A stretch of DNA of 24,733 nt from an uncultured Oscillospiraceae bacterium (GTDB lineage: Bacteria > Bacillota > Clostridia > Oscillospirales > Oscillospiraceae). The translations under genes were made by a program, and so were the position numbers. Shown piece by piece: positions 8,501 to 16,227 of the stretch. Under the pieces are notes generated by a model. It was given only the letters and a program-made list of their open reading frames with translations, made no database searches and was not told the DNA's origin. The stretch spans positions 1 through 24,733 of the forward strand of contig CAAEDD010000039.1 of the NCBI GenBank assembly GCA_900754515.1, in the 5' to 3' direction. The stretch's first letter is position 1, and the number at the start of each line of letters is the position of its first letter.

Positions 8501-9228
8501 TTTTCCAGCAGCTCATCCTCGAAGCTCGCCGAGTCGATGGTGGTGGTGAAGGTGGTGTGGCGGCAGTGGTCTGACCAGTAGGTGTCTATCATCCTTATCT
8601 CGGTAATGGTAGGCTCCCGGCCCTCGCTGCGGAAATATTCCTGACAGAAGGCGATGTCGTCCAGGTCCATGGCCAGGCCGTAACGGCTTATAAATTCTGC
8701 CAGCTCCTCCCGGCTCAGGGCCCTGAAGCCCTCCATGGTTTCCACCGTGGTGGGAATGTCATAGTTTATCTTCAGGGTCTCCGGCTTGTCCAGAGCTGCC
8801 TCCTTGGCCTCCACCGGGTTGATTACATATTTCTTTATCTCTCCCAGCTGCTCCTCAGTTATCTGGCCGTAGAGCAGGTAGACCTTGGCGCTGCGCACCT
8901 CCGGCCTGTGGGCCTGGGAGATTATCTGGATGCACTGGGCGGCGGAGTCGGCCCTCTGGTCGAACTGACCGGGGAGATATTCCACGGCAAAGACCTTAGC
9001 GCCCTCTGTGTCCAGCTCATAGCTCACCATGTCCAGCTGAGGCTCGGAGAGCACGGTCTTTACGGCGTAGTCAAAAAGCTCCGGGGAGATGTTCTCCACA
9101 TCGTAGCGGTTGACTATCCGCAGCTTTTCCAGACTCTCTATCCTCAGCAGGCTGTTGATATCTTCTTTCAGGTTCCGGGCCTCGTGAGCCAGCTCCGGCT
9201 TCTTTTCAACAAATACTCGGTATACCAT
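5539..9228 (-). CDS. purL: Phosphoribosylformylglycinamidine synthase, single-chain long form
   Basis: A 1229-aa enzyme that turns FGAR, glutamine and ATP into FGAM. The length and order (N-terminal PurS-like part, two synthase halves, C-terminal glutaminase) mean no separate purS or purQ is needed. Visible motifs are KNETHNHPTEIEPFGGAATC in the synthase core and, in the glutaminase domain (from about residue 965), the nucleophile Cys1070 in GICNGFQAL and the His/Glu of GKMGHAERIG. The glutaminase therefore looks intact. The ATG at 9228 is chosen because AGGAGG lies exactly seven bases upstream; the TTG at 9234 would leave one. The stop codon of purD ends two bases before this ATG. Confidence 0.97.
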   Translation of the reverse strand: MVYRVFVEKKPELAHEARNLKEDINSLLRIESLEKLRIVNRYDVENISPELFDYAVKTVLSEPQLDMVSYELDTEGAKVFAVEYLPGQFDQRADSAAQCIQIISQAHRPEVRSAKVYLLYGQITEEQLGEIKKYVINPVEAKEAALDKPETLKINYDIPTTVETMEGFRALSREELAEFISRYGLAMDLDDIAFCQEYFRSEGREPTITEIRMIDTYWSDHCRHTTFTTTIDSASFEDELLEKAWQEYLDTRKALGRTKPVNLMDMATLAVRYLKKAGKLSKLDESEEINACTVKINVDVDGESQPWLLLFKNETHNHPTEIEPFGGAATCIGGAIRDPLSGRAYVYGAMRVTGAADPLKPVSETLPGKLPQRKLVTTAAAGYSSYGNQIGLATGIVDELYHPGYAAKRMEIGAVIAAAPAENVRRERPQDGDVVILLGGRTGRDGCGGATGSSKSHTLQSLESCGAEVQKGNAPEERKLQRLFRNGEACRMIKRCNDFGAGGVSVAVGELADGLDIDLNAVPKKYEGLDGTELAISESQERMAVVVAPEDAPAFMALAEKENLEATVLAKVTALPRLRMHWNGKTIVDISREFLNSNGAEKHISAHAEKALPFDKELPGDFASGYEALAGDLNVCSKRGLSERFDSTIGSGTVLMPFGGKYQQTPIQAMVQKISVERKHTDDCSLMAWGYNPFITEKSPYHGAYLAVVESVSKLIATGAKFQDVYLTFQEYFERLRKDPERWGKPLAALLGAFKAQMELGIGAIGGKDSMSGSFEDMDVPPTLVSFAVTTEKTGSIVPNHFKAAGHKVVLIAPETDENGLPVTSSLLSVFDKVHELLSSGKAITAYTPGYGGVAEAVMKMCLGNGLGFEYEASLSLRDIFGYNYGSFLLEVAEDVEGALPIGRITEKKEISYKGESLALDRLQGIYEDKLESVYTCNIPDSQGPMELFSFQGKGAAAPSVKCAKPKVLIPVFPGTNCEYDSAKAMADAGAEPEIMVVNNLSPQGIARSVEDFAKALSQAQMIFIPGGFSGGDEPDGSGKFITAFFRSAAVKEEVTNLLEKRDGLICGICNGFQALIKLGLVPYGKIMDTDENCPTLTFNTISRHQSRIVRVRVASTLSPWLSRTKVGERYSVPISHGEGRFLASEELIRSLAAKGQIATQYVDLEGRASGDVHFNPNGSAYAVEGICSPDGRVFGKMGHAERIGSGLYKNVPGSYDMEMFRAAVEYFK

Positions 9229-9230
9229 AT

Positions 9231-10505
9231 TCAAACCTCCTGAAAAGCCCTTAAGGCCCTCTGGCCGATGTCCCGGCGGCAGTAGGCGTTTTCAAAATGA
9301 ACCATGCCCGCCAGACGGTAGGCCTCCTCTATGGCCCGGGGCAGCGTGTCCTCCACGGCGGTAAGGCCGATGACTCTTCCGCCGCCGGTGAGGAGCCGGC
9401 CCTCACTGTCCAGCTTGGCCCCGGCCACATAGGCGTGGGGCAGGGCTTCCGGCTCTATCGTCATTTCAAAGCCGGTCTGGTATTTCTGGGGGTAGCCCTG
9501 GGATGCCAGGATAACGCAGCAGGCGGATTTATTGGAAAACTCCACCGGGCAGTCCTTCAAAGTGCCGTTGGTGGTGGCCTGCATCACCGTGAGCAGGTCG
9601 CTTTCCAGCAGGGGCAGCACCACCTGGGTCTCCGGGTCGCCGAAGCGGCAGTTGTATTCTATCACCTTTGGCCCCTTGGGGGTGAGCATCAATCCGAAGT
9701 AAAGGCAGCCCTTGAAAGTGCGGCCCTCGGCCTTCATGGCCCGGATGGTGGGGAGGAAGATCTCCTCCATGCACTGTTTGGCAATATCCTGGGTGTAATA
9801 GGGGTTGGGAGCCACGGTGCCCATGCCCCCGGTGTTCAGACCCTCGTCATTGTCCATGGCGCGCTTGTGATCCATGGAGGAGACCATGGGTACCACCGTC
9901 TCCCCGTCGGTAAAGGAGAGGACGGAGACCTCCGGCCCGGTGAGAAATTCCTCAATGACTACCCGGCTGCCGCTCTTGCCGAACATGCCCTCCTCCATCA
10001 TGGAGATGACGGCCTGCTTTGCTTCCTCCAGAGTCTGGGCGATTATCACGCCCTTGCCCAGAGCCAGGCCGTCGGCCTTTATGACAATGGGCATTTCTGC
10101 CGTCTCCAGATATCTGAGGGCGGCCTGGGCATCTTCAAAGGTCTCATAGGCGGCGGTGGGTATGCCGTATTTTTTCATTAGATTTTTAGCAAAGACCTTG
10201 CTGCCCTCTATCTCCGCCGCGGCGGCCCTGGGGCCGAAGCAGGCGATACCTTTGGCCTCTAGGGCGTCAACCGCTCCCAGCACCAGGGGGTCGTCAGGGG
10301 CCACCACGGCGTAGCCTATGCCCTTTTCCACTGCAAAATCCACAATGGCGGGGATATCCTTGGCCCCAATGGCCACGCAAGTTGCGTCGGCGGCTATGCC
10401 GCCGTTGCCGGGCAGGGCGTAGATCTCGGTGACGGCGGGGTTCTCTTTCAGCTTCTTTATTATGGCGTGCTCCCGGCCTCCGCCGCCTACTACCATCAGC
10501 TTCAT
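9231..10505 (-). CDS. purD: Phosphoribosylamine-glycine ligase
   Basis: A 424-aa ATP-grasp enzyme joining phosphoribosylamine and glycine to give GAR. The N-terminus MKLMVVGGGGREHA is the family signature. IEGSKVFAKNLMKKYGIPTA, EEFLTGPEVSV and NCRFGDPETQVVLPLLESDL mark the ATP-grasp parts. There are two possible ATGs. The one at 10505 has AAGGAG seven bases upstream; the one at 10511 would have a single base of spacing, so 10505 is preferred. The reverse of the usual arrangement is seen: purD lies between the last-step enzymes and purL. Confidence 0.96.
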   Translation of the reverse strand: MKLMVVGGGGREHAIIKKLKENPAVTEIYALPGNGGIAADATCVAIGAKDIPAIVDFAVEKGIGYAVVAPDDPLVLGAVDALEAKGIACFGPRAAAAEIEGSKVFAKNLMKKYGIPTAAYETFEDAQAALRYLETAEMPIVIKADGLALGKGVIIAQTLEEAKQAVISMMEEGMFGKSGSRVVIEEFLTGPEVSVLSFTDGETVVPMVSSMDHKRAMDNDEGLNTGGMGTVAPNPYYTQDIAKQCMEEIFLPTIRAMKAEGRTFKGCLYFGLMLTPKGPKVIEYNCRFGDPETQVVLPLLESDLLTVMQATTNGTLKDCPVEFSNKSACCVILASQGYPQKYQTGFEMTIEPEALPHAYVAGAKLDSEGRLLTGGGRVIGLTAVEDTLPRAIEEAYRLAGMVHFENAYCRRDIGQRALRAFQEV

Positions 10506-10521
10506 GCTCATTCTCCTTTTA

Positions 10522-11697
10522 TCAGTGGTGGAACAGGCGCATACCGGTAAAGACCATCACCATGCCGTAGCTGTCGGCGGTCTCGATGACATTGTCGTCC
10601 CGGATGCTGCCGCCGGGCTCCACGATGTATTCCACACCGCTCTTGTAGGCCCGCTTCACGTTGTCCCCAAAGGGGAAGAAGGCGTCGCTGCCGCAGGTCA
10701 CGCCGGACTGGGTCTCGATCCAGCTGCGCTTTTCCTCGGCGGTGAGCACTTCCGGCTTCACCTTGAAGACCTTCTGCCACTCGCCCTCTGCCAGCACGTC
10801 CATGTATTCGTCAGAGGTGTAAATATCTATGGCGTTGTCCCTGTCCGGGCGGCGGATGTCATCCACGAACTGGAGGGACAGCACCTTGGGATGCTGGCGC
10901 AGATACCAGTTGTCCGCCTTGTTCCCCGCCAGGCGGGTGCAGTGGATGCGGCTCTGCTGGCCGGCGCCCACGCCTATGGCCTGGCCGTCCTTCACATAGC
11001 AGACGGAGTTGGACTGGGTGTATTTGAGGGTTATGAGCGCCACCATCATGTCGATGGCCGCCTGCTCCGGCAGGTCCTTGTTGACGGTGACGATATTATC
11101 CAGCAGCTCACGGCTGATTTTATAGTTGTTTCTGCCCTGCTGGAAGGTGACGCCGAAGACGTCTTTGCACTCAATCTCAGCGGGGACGTAATTGGGGTCT
11201 ATCTGCACCACGTTGTAGTTGCCCTTTTTCTTGCTGCGCAGTATCTCCAGGGCCTCATCGGTGTAGCCCGGGGCAATGATGCCGTCGGAGACTTCACCCT
11301 TGAGATAATTTGCGGTGTCGGCGTCGCAGATATCGCTGAGGGCGGCCCAGTCGCCGTAGGAGCAGAGACGGTCGGCGCCTCTGGCCCGGATGTAGGCGCA
11401 GGCAATGGGACTAAGCTCACCCTGCTGCTCCACGAAGTATATCTTCCTGTCGGTGTCGCTGAGGGGCAGGCCCACGGCGGCTCCTGCGGGGGAGACGTGC
11501 TTGAAGGAGGCGGCGGAGGGCAGGCCGGTGGCCTCTTTCAGCTCTTTCACCAGCTGCCAGGAGTTCAGGGCGTCCAGCAAATTTATATAGCCCGGCCTGC
11601 CGTTGAGGACGGTGATGGGCAGCTCGCCCTCCTTCATGAAAATTTTGGAGGGCTTCTGGTTGGGATTGCAGCCGTATTTAAGTTCCAGCTCAGTCAT
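10522..11697 (-). CDS. Stand-alone AICAR transformylase (PurH C-terminal domain type)
   Basis: A 391-aa protein that formylates AICAR to FAICAR with 10-formyl-THF. It corresponds to the transformylase half of PurH only; the N-terminal cyclohydrolase domain of normal, roughly 510-aa PurH is absent. The catalytic Lys66-His67 lies in SAASFKHVSPAGAAVG. The ATG has GAGG seven bases upstream. The gene starts nine bases after the IMP cyclohydrolase stop, so the two halves of the PurH function are adjacent but separate proteins. Stand-alone versions are known in some Clostridia. Confidence 0.93.
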   Translation of the reverse strand: MTELELKYGCNPNQKPSKIFMKEGELPITVLNGRPGYINLLDALNSWQLVKELKEATGLPSAASFKHVSPAGAAVGLPLSDTDRKIYFVEQQGELSPIACAYIRARGADRLCSYGDWAALSDICDADTANYLKGEVSDGIIAPGYTDEALEILRSKKKGNYNVVQIDPNYVPAEIECKDVFGVTFQQGRNNYKISRELLDNIVTVNKDLPEQAAIDMMVALITLKYTQSNSVCYVKDGQAIGVGAGQQSRIHCTRLAGNKADNWYLRQHPKVLSLQFVDDIRRPDRDNAIDIYTSDEYMDVLAEGEWQKVFKVKPEVLTAEEKRSWIETQSGVTCGSDAFFPFGDNVKRAYKSGVEYIVEPGGSIRDDNVIETADSYGMVMVFTGMRLFHH

Positions 11698-11706
11698 GGC
11701 TATACC

Positions 11707-12423
11707 TCACTTGTTTTTATTTATCAGGCGCTCTTCATATTCGCCGCTGTTTACATCGGTGTAACGCACATAGAGGGAAATCTTGTTGTTCTCATCCAGG
11801 GCCTCCCACAGCTCATGGGTGAACTCGTCTATGCTCTGGGGGATGGCCATTCTCTCCGGCTCGCCCTGGAAAGTGGGGATGGGGTTTCCGTCAGTGACAT
11901 AGGTGTGGATGAAATGACCCAGGCCGGGGAGGGCGGGGTAATCGAAGGTGAAGCGGCAGCAGGCGCTGCCCTGGGCGTCAATGCTCTTGAGTATACTCAT
12001 CTGGTAGCCGAAGCCGCCCTTTTCAAAGCTGAGCATGGCGCTGATGCGGGGGGTGAGGTTGGGGGCGTCAGGCTCGAACTGCCGGGAGGAGAGGGCCTGG
12101 GAAAAGCTCTTGCCCTCTTTAAGCCCGGCAACAATTGTGTCCGTCTGGTCGCCGTTGGTGACTACCAGCTTGTTTTCATAGCTGCGCACCGCGGCGTAGA
12201 TTATCAGGCTGGGGTCCTCCACCTTGGAGGCGTCGAAAGGCTCCGTAAAAAGCTCCCCGTCCTTCAGGGCAAAGATGCGGTTGCGGCTGTTCGCGCTGCG
12301 GCCCATAATGAAATAGGCGGAGACTGCCTTGCCCTCCGGGCTGCATCCGGCCACAATGCCGCGGCCCACATAGGGGTTTCCCTTTATAAGTTCGGTCACG
12401 CTGTTTATCTTGTATATATCCAT
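11707..12423 (-). CDS. purO: IMP cyclohydrolase, PurO type
   Basis: A 238-aa enzyme that closes FAICAR to IMP, the last step of the pathway. It resembles archaeal PurO (IMP_cyclohyd family) and not the PurH N-terminal domain. Matching features are YVGRGIVAG near the start, GRSANSRNR, VVTNGDQTDTI and LTPRISAML. The ATG is one base after the purN stop and uses GGAAGGG inside the end of purN. The neighbour supplies the preceding transformylase step. The symbol purO is by similarity from memory; a profile search would settle it. Confidence 0.88.
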   Translation of the reverse strand: MDIYKINSVTELIKGNPYVGRGIVAGCSPEGKAVSAYFIMGRSANSRNRIFALKDGELFTEPFDASKVEDPSLIIYAAVRSYENKLVVTNGDQTDTIVAGLKEGKSFSQALSSRQFEPDAPNLTPRISAMLSFEKGGFGYQMSILKSIDAQGSACCRFTFDYPALPGLGHFIHTYVTDGNPIPTFQGEPERMAIPQSIDEFTHELWEALDENNKISLYVRYTDVNSGEYEERLINKNK

Positions 12424-12424
12424 G

Positions 12425-13039
12425 TCACTGACCCTTCCTTTTTATAATGTCGGCGGCCACGCTCTCGGCAGCCTGAGGGAGTATTATCCACTCCGCCTGT
12501 TCCATTACCCGCCTTTGCAGGCTCTCGGGGCTGTCCCCCGGCAGGACTTCCACCGCTTTCTGGGCGATTATCCGGCCCCCGTCAGGTATCTCGTTTACAA
12601 AGTGTACCGTGGCCCCGGTGACCTTCACCCCGTAGCTCAGCGCCGCCTCGTGGACATGGAGCCCATAAAAGCCCTTGCCGCAGAAGGAGGGGATGAGGGA
12701 GGGGTGCACGTTTATTATCCGGTCTTTGAAGCGGCTGGTAAAGCTCTCGCTGAGTATGCTCATGAAGCCGGCCAGAACGATGAGGTCTATGTCCCCATCC
12801 TCCAGCAGCTCTATCAAGGCGGCCTCGAAGGCCTCCTGGGAGCCCAGCTCTCTTTTCAGCAGCGTGACAGAGGGAATACCTGCAAGCCTCGCCCTTTCCA
12901 GAGCATAGGCATCAGCCTTGTTGGAGACAACAAGGCTGATGGTACCGCTCTTTATAATGCCGCTCTTTTCAGCGTCAATGAGAGCCTGAAGATTGGTACC
13001 TCCGCCGGAGACCAGAACCGCTATCCTGGCTTTCAGCAT
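12425..13039 (-). CDS. purN: Phosphoribosylglycinamide formyltransferase (GAR transformylase)
   Basis: A 204-aa protein that formylates GAR using 10-formyl-THF. The N-terminal phosphate loop is VLVSGGGTNLQAL (8-20). The catalytic trio is visible as Asn110 and His112 (INVHPSLIPSF) and Asp153 (EIPDGG), equivalent to N106, H108 and D144 of the E. coli enzyme. The ATG lies inside the last codons of purM (a seven-base overlap), which suggests translational coupling. Fhs further down the operon makes its cofactor. Confidence 0.95.
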   Translation of the reverse strand: MLKARIAVLVSGGGTNLQALIDAEKSGIIKSGTISLVVSNKADAYALERARLAGIPSVTLLKRELGSQEAFEAALIELLEDGDIDLIVLAGFMSILSESFTSRFKDRIINVHPSLIPSFCGKGFYGLHVHEAALSYGVKVTGATVHFVNEIPDGGRIIAQKAVEVLPGDSPESLQRRVMEQAEWIILPQAAESVAADIIKRKGQ

Positions 13040-14073
13040 ATCCGCACCTTATCCTCGCTCTTGGCCACGTGGCCTATGACATAGGCGTTTTCGCCCTGGG
13101 CTCTCAGTATCTCCAGGGCCTTGTCCGCCTCCTGCTCCGCCACTATGACGCTCATGCCAACGCCCATGTTGAAGGTGTTGAACATATCCCGCTCAGGGAT
13201 ATTGCCCTCTCTGGCAATCAGCTCAAAGACGGGCAGCACCTTCACTGCGCTCTTGTCTATCACTGCGCCCAGCCCCTGGGGGATGCTCCGGGGGATGTTC
13301 TCATAGAAGCCGCCGCCGGTGATATGGGAGACGCCCTTCACCTTCACGCTTTTGAAGAGCTCCAGCATGGGCTTTACGTATATCCTTGTGGGGGTGAGCA
13401 GGGTCTCCCCTATGCTCCTGCCGCCCAGGGATTCCAGAGGGGTCTTGATGTCCCGGTTCTCCACGTCAAAGACCTTCCGCACCAGGGAGAAGCCGTTGGA
13501 GTGGACGCCGCTGGAGAGCAGGGCGATAACCACATCTCCGGCAGTCATGGTGCTGTTGTCGATGATGGCCTTCTTGTCCACCACGCCCACGGAGAAGCCC
13601 GCCAGGTCGTACTCGTCCTCCGGGTAGAAGCCGGGCATCTCGGCGGTCTCCCCGCCGATGAGGGCGGCTCCGCTCTGGACGCAGCCCTCCGCCACGCCGG
13701 AGACTATCTGGGCGATGCGCTCCGGCACGTTCTTGCCGCAGGCAATGTAGTCCAGAAAAAACAGAGGTTTTGCGCCGCAGCAGATGATGTCGTTTACGCA
13801 CATGGCCACGCAGTCTATGCCTACGGTGTCATGCTTGTCCATAAGAAAGGCCAGCTTCAGCTTTGTGCCCACGCCGTCGGTACCGCTGACCAGGACGGGG
13901 CGCTCCATACCGGTGGTGTCCAGCTCAAAGAGCCCGCCGAAGCCCCCCACGTCGGAGCAGACTCCGGAGGTGAGAGTGCGGGCGATATGGCTTTTCATAA
14001 GTTCCACGGCCTTGTAGCCGGCGGTGATGTCAACCCCGGCGGCGGCGTAGGAAGCGGAATAACTGTCGCTCAT
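13033..14073 (-). CDS. purM: Phosphoribosylformylglycinamidine cyclo-ligase (AIR synthase)
   Basis: A 346-aa ATP-dependent enzyme closing FGAM to AIR. Family signatures are SGTDGVGTKLKLAF (63-76), DYIACGK, GCVQSGAALIGGETAEMPGF and GGGFYENIPR. The length is normal. The ATG has AAGGAG nine bases upstream. The gene follows purF after 22 bases and overlaps purN. Confidence 0.97.
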   Translation of the reverse strand: MSDSYSASYAAAGVDITAGYKAVELMKSHIARTLTSGVCSDVGGFGGLFELDTTGMERPVLVSGTDGVGTKLKLAFLMDKHDTVGIDCVAMCVNDIICCGAKPLFFLDYIACGKNVPERIAQIVSGVAEGCVQSGAALIGGETAEMPGFYPEDEYDLAGFSVGVVDKKAIIDNSTMTAGDVVIALLSSGVHSNGFSLVRKVFDVENRDIKTPLESLGGRSIGETLLTPTRIYVKPMLELFKSVKVKGVSHITGGGFYENIPRSIPQGLGAVIDKSAVKVLPVFELIAREGNIPERDMFNTFNMGVGMSVIVAEQEADKALEILRAQGENAYVIGHVAKSEDKVRIC

Positions 14074-14095
14074 AAGGAAGTTCTCCTTTTAACCA

Positions 14096-15517
14096 TTATT
14101 CTCTGCCGTTCCAGCAGTAGGTGCATATCTTGTCCCGGTCCAGGCCGATGGCCTCCATGAGCCCCTCCAGGGACTGGTAGCCCAGAGAGCTGAAGCCCAG
14201 CTTCTCACAGATGCTGTGGAGCAGGCACTGCCCTCTCTCGGTGCCCGGGTCGGAGTATTCCTCCAGGTGCTTGTCCCCCTCCTTGCCCTCCAGCTCATGG
14301 ACGATGCGCCGGGCCAGCAGCTCGGAATCAGAGTTGCTGCGGGAGAAGTTCAGGTACTTGCAGGCAAACATTATAGGCGGGCAGGCAGAGCGCATATGCA
14401 CTTCCTTGGCTCCGGACTCATAGAGAAAGTCTATGGTCTCCTGGAGCTGGGTGCCCCGGACTATGGAGTCGTCCACAAAGAGAAGCTTCTTGCCCTGTAT
14501 AAGCTCCGGCACCGGGATCTGCTTCATCTTGGCCACCTGGTTGCGCACCTGCTGGTTTGCGGGCATGAAGGAGCGGGGCCAGGTGGGAGTGTATTTCACG
14601 AAGGGTCGGGCAAAGGGCTTGTGGCTGTAGTTGGCGTAGCCAATGGCGTGGGGCACGCCGGAATCCGGCACCCCGGCCACATAGTCCACATCCGGGGCGG
14701 TGCCCCGCTGTTGCTCGTCCCGGGCCAGGATTTCACCGTTGCGGTAGCGCATAAGCTCCACGTTCAAGCCCTCGTAGTTGGAGTTGGGGTAGCCGTAGTA
14801 GGTCCAGAGGAAGGCGCAGATGCGCATTTTGTCGGCAGCGGGAGAGAGGGTCTCCCAGCCGTCGGCGGTGACTTTCACTATCTCCCGGGGGCCCAGCTCG
14901 TGCTCGTCGCTGTAGCCCAGCTTGTGATATGCAAAGGACTCGAAGGATACACAGTGTCCCTCCTCGTTTTTGCCTATGAGCACCGGCAGCCGCCCCAGCT
15001 TGTCCCTGGCGGCGATGATGCCCTTGTCGGTGAGGATGAGAATGGTGGCGGAGCCGTCAATGACCTCCTGGGCGTGGAGTATTCCCTCCACCAGACTGTC
15101 CTTTTGATTTATAAGCCCGGCTATCAGCTCCGTGGAGTTGACCGCCCCGGAGCTCATGGCCATGAACTGGTGGCCCCGCTCGGAGAAGTATTTCTCAATA
15201 AGGGCATCGGCATTGTTGATTATGCCCACGGTGGTGATGGCGTAGAGCCCCAGGTGGGAACGCACCAGCAGAGGCTGGGGGTCGGTGTCGCTGATGCAGC
15301 CTATGCCGCTGCAGCCCTGGAATTCCGCTAAATCGTTTTCAAACTTGGAGCGGAAAGGGGCGTTTTCAATGTTGTGAATCTGACGCTGGAAGCCTTTGTC
15401 CCTGTGGTGCATCACCATACCCGCCCTGCGGGTGCCCAGGTGGGAGTGGTAATCCACACCGAAAAAGACGTCCAATACCACGTCGCGCCGGGATATGGCG
15501 CCGAAAAAACCGCCCAC
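14096..15517 (-). CDS. purF: Amidophosphoribosyltransferase, [4Fe-4S] type with degenerate glutaminase site
   Basis: A 473-aa enzyme for the first committed step, PRPP to phosphoribosylamine. The PRPP loop LLFVDDSIVRGTQ (345-357) is intact. The four cysteines expected to hold the B. subtilis-type Fe-S cluster are present: C234 (RICAF), C386 (FACKY), C465 and C468 (ICTYCWNG). The glutamine half is abnormal. The nucleophile Cys of CGVFGI is Gly2 (MGGFFGA), the HVRY region reads CISD (74-77) and AHNGN reads TTVGI (95-99). There is no upstream in-frame start or Cys. The GTG start overlaps the purE stop by one base and has no good ribosome binding site, so it probably depends on coupling. It may use free ammonia or a partner glutaminase (inference). 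Confidence 0.9.
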   Translation of the reverse strand: MGGFFGAISRRDVVLDVFFGVDYHSHLGTRRAGMVMHHRDKGFQRQIHNIENAPFRSKFENDLAEFQGCSGIGCISDTDPQPLLVRSHLGLYAITTVGIINNADALIEKYFSERGHQFMAMSSGAVNSTELIAGLINQKDSLVEGILHAQEVIDGSATILILTDKGIIAARDKLGRLPVLIGKNEEGHCVSFESFAYHKLGYSDEHELGPREIVKVTADGWETLSPAADKMRICAFLWTYYGYPNSNYEGLNVELMRYRNGEILARDEQQRGTAPDVDYVAGVPDSGVPHAIGYANYSHKPFARPFVKYTPTWPRSFMPANQQVRNQVAKMKQIPVPELIQGKKLLFVDDSIVRGTQLQETIDFLYESGAKEVHMRSACPPIMFACKYLNFSRSNSDSELLARRIVHELEGKEGDKHLEEYSDPGTERGQCLLHSICEKLGFSSLGYQSLEGLMEAIGLDRDKICTYCWNGRE

Positions 15518-16011
15518 TACAGCGGGTAAGACCTGGAGAGCGCCCGGTCTTTTTCCAGGGCCTCCTCAGTGCCCTTGGCCCGGAAAGCCTCCAGCTTTTC
15601 GGTAAGCTCAGCGTCCCCCAGGGCCAGTATCTCCACGGCCAGGATGGCGGCGTTCTTGGCTCCGTCTATGGCTACGGTGGCCACGGGTATGCCTGAGGGC
15701 ATCTGTACTGTGGACAGCAGGGCATCCATACCGTCCAGGTGAGCGGAGCTGAGGGGTATGCCGATGACGGGCAGGGTGGTGCCGGCGGCCATGGCTCCGG
15801 CCAGGTGGGCGGCCATGCCCGCGGCGGCGATAATGACGCCAAAACCCCTGTCGCGGGCCGAGGTACAAAAGTCCCTGGCTTCAACAGGGGTGCGATGGGC
15901 GGAATAGATGTGCATTTCGTAGGGGACGCCAAAGCTCTCCAGAACCTCGGCGGCCTTCTGAACAGTGGGCAGATCGCTGTTGCTTCCCATTATCAGACCG
16001 ACTTTTTTCAC
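15517..16011 (-). CDS. purE: N5-carboxyaminoimidazole ribonucleotide mutase / AIR carboxylase
   Basis: A 164-aa protein, normal PurE length, at the head of the operon. Signatures are IMGSNSDLPT (7-16), the catalytic-type YSAHRTP (36-42) and AAAGMAAHLAG. It starts with GTG, six bases after GGAGG. No purK is present in the window, so either PurK is elsewhere or this PurE uses CO2 directly; the sequence alone does not decide between the two. It is preceded by a roughly 200-base leader with an intrinsic terminator. Confidence 0.95.
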   Translation of the reverse strand: MKKVGLIMGSNSDLPTVQKAAEVLESFGVPYEMHIYSAHRTPVEARDFCTSARDRGFGVIIAAAGMAAHLAGAMAAGTTLPVIGIPLSSAHLDGMDALLSTVQMPSGIPVATVAIDGAKNAAILAVEILALGDAELTEKLEAFRAKGTEEALEKDRALSRSYPL

Positions 16012-16047
16012 AGCTTACCTCCGGAAAAATAATATTTACAGTACTTA

Positions 16048-16098
16048 TAAAACAGAAAAAGGGCGCACTCCACACCTTGCAAAGTATTGAGTACGCCC
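16048..16098 (-). terminator. Intrinsic terminator in the purE leader
   Basis: On the minus strand a 10-bp stem (16098-16089 with 16070-16061, one G-U pair) is followed by a TTTTTCTGTTTT tract (16060-16049). It lies about 50 bases before the purE start, so it can end the leader RNA or attenuate the operon. Its first four bases (16098-16095) also belong to the closing helix of the leader. Confidence 0.8.
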
Positions 16099-16220
16099 AG
16101 ACGGTCGGCAAATAACAGGTAAGATGGTCCACGTGGTGCTCCACTTACCCTCCCTAAGGAGAGCTGCACCGGCACTGAGTCCGGCGCAAACCGTCAGAGC
16201 CAAGGTACCTTTCTGTTTTA
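16061..16220 (-). ncRNA. Structured RNA upstream of purE, candidate 6S RNA
   Basis: The minus-strand transcript folds into a long irregular rod. The closing helix pairs 16200-16186 with 16109-16095 (13 of 15 positions including wobbles). Inside are a small CCGG hairpin, a CTCC/GGGAG hairpin, and a long terminal hairpin (16149-16141 with 16127-16118). A closing stem, an internal open region and a terminal hairpin, about 160 bases in all and ending in its own terminator, fit 6S RNA, which I recall as occurring next to purE in some Firmicutes. A riboswitch or attenuator acting on the pur operon is the alternative. The identity is not proven from sequence. Confidence 0.5.
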
Positions 16221-16227
16221 CAAGGAT

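Noticed and set aside
10429..12447. A 672-codon open frame antisense to the AICAR transformylase and IMP cyclohydrolase genes
   Set aside because: Same low-information Gly/His/Val composition; the minus-strand genes have clear families, starts and spacing.
16061..16220. ZTP (pfl), PRPP or purine riboswitch as the identity of the purE leader
   Set aside because: A GACCGTCTGGGC segment recalls the ZTP 3' motif, but the rest of the ZTP core was not found, and the conserved purine and PRPP segments are missing. Kept only as an alternative to 6S RNA.
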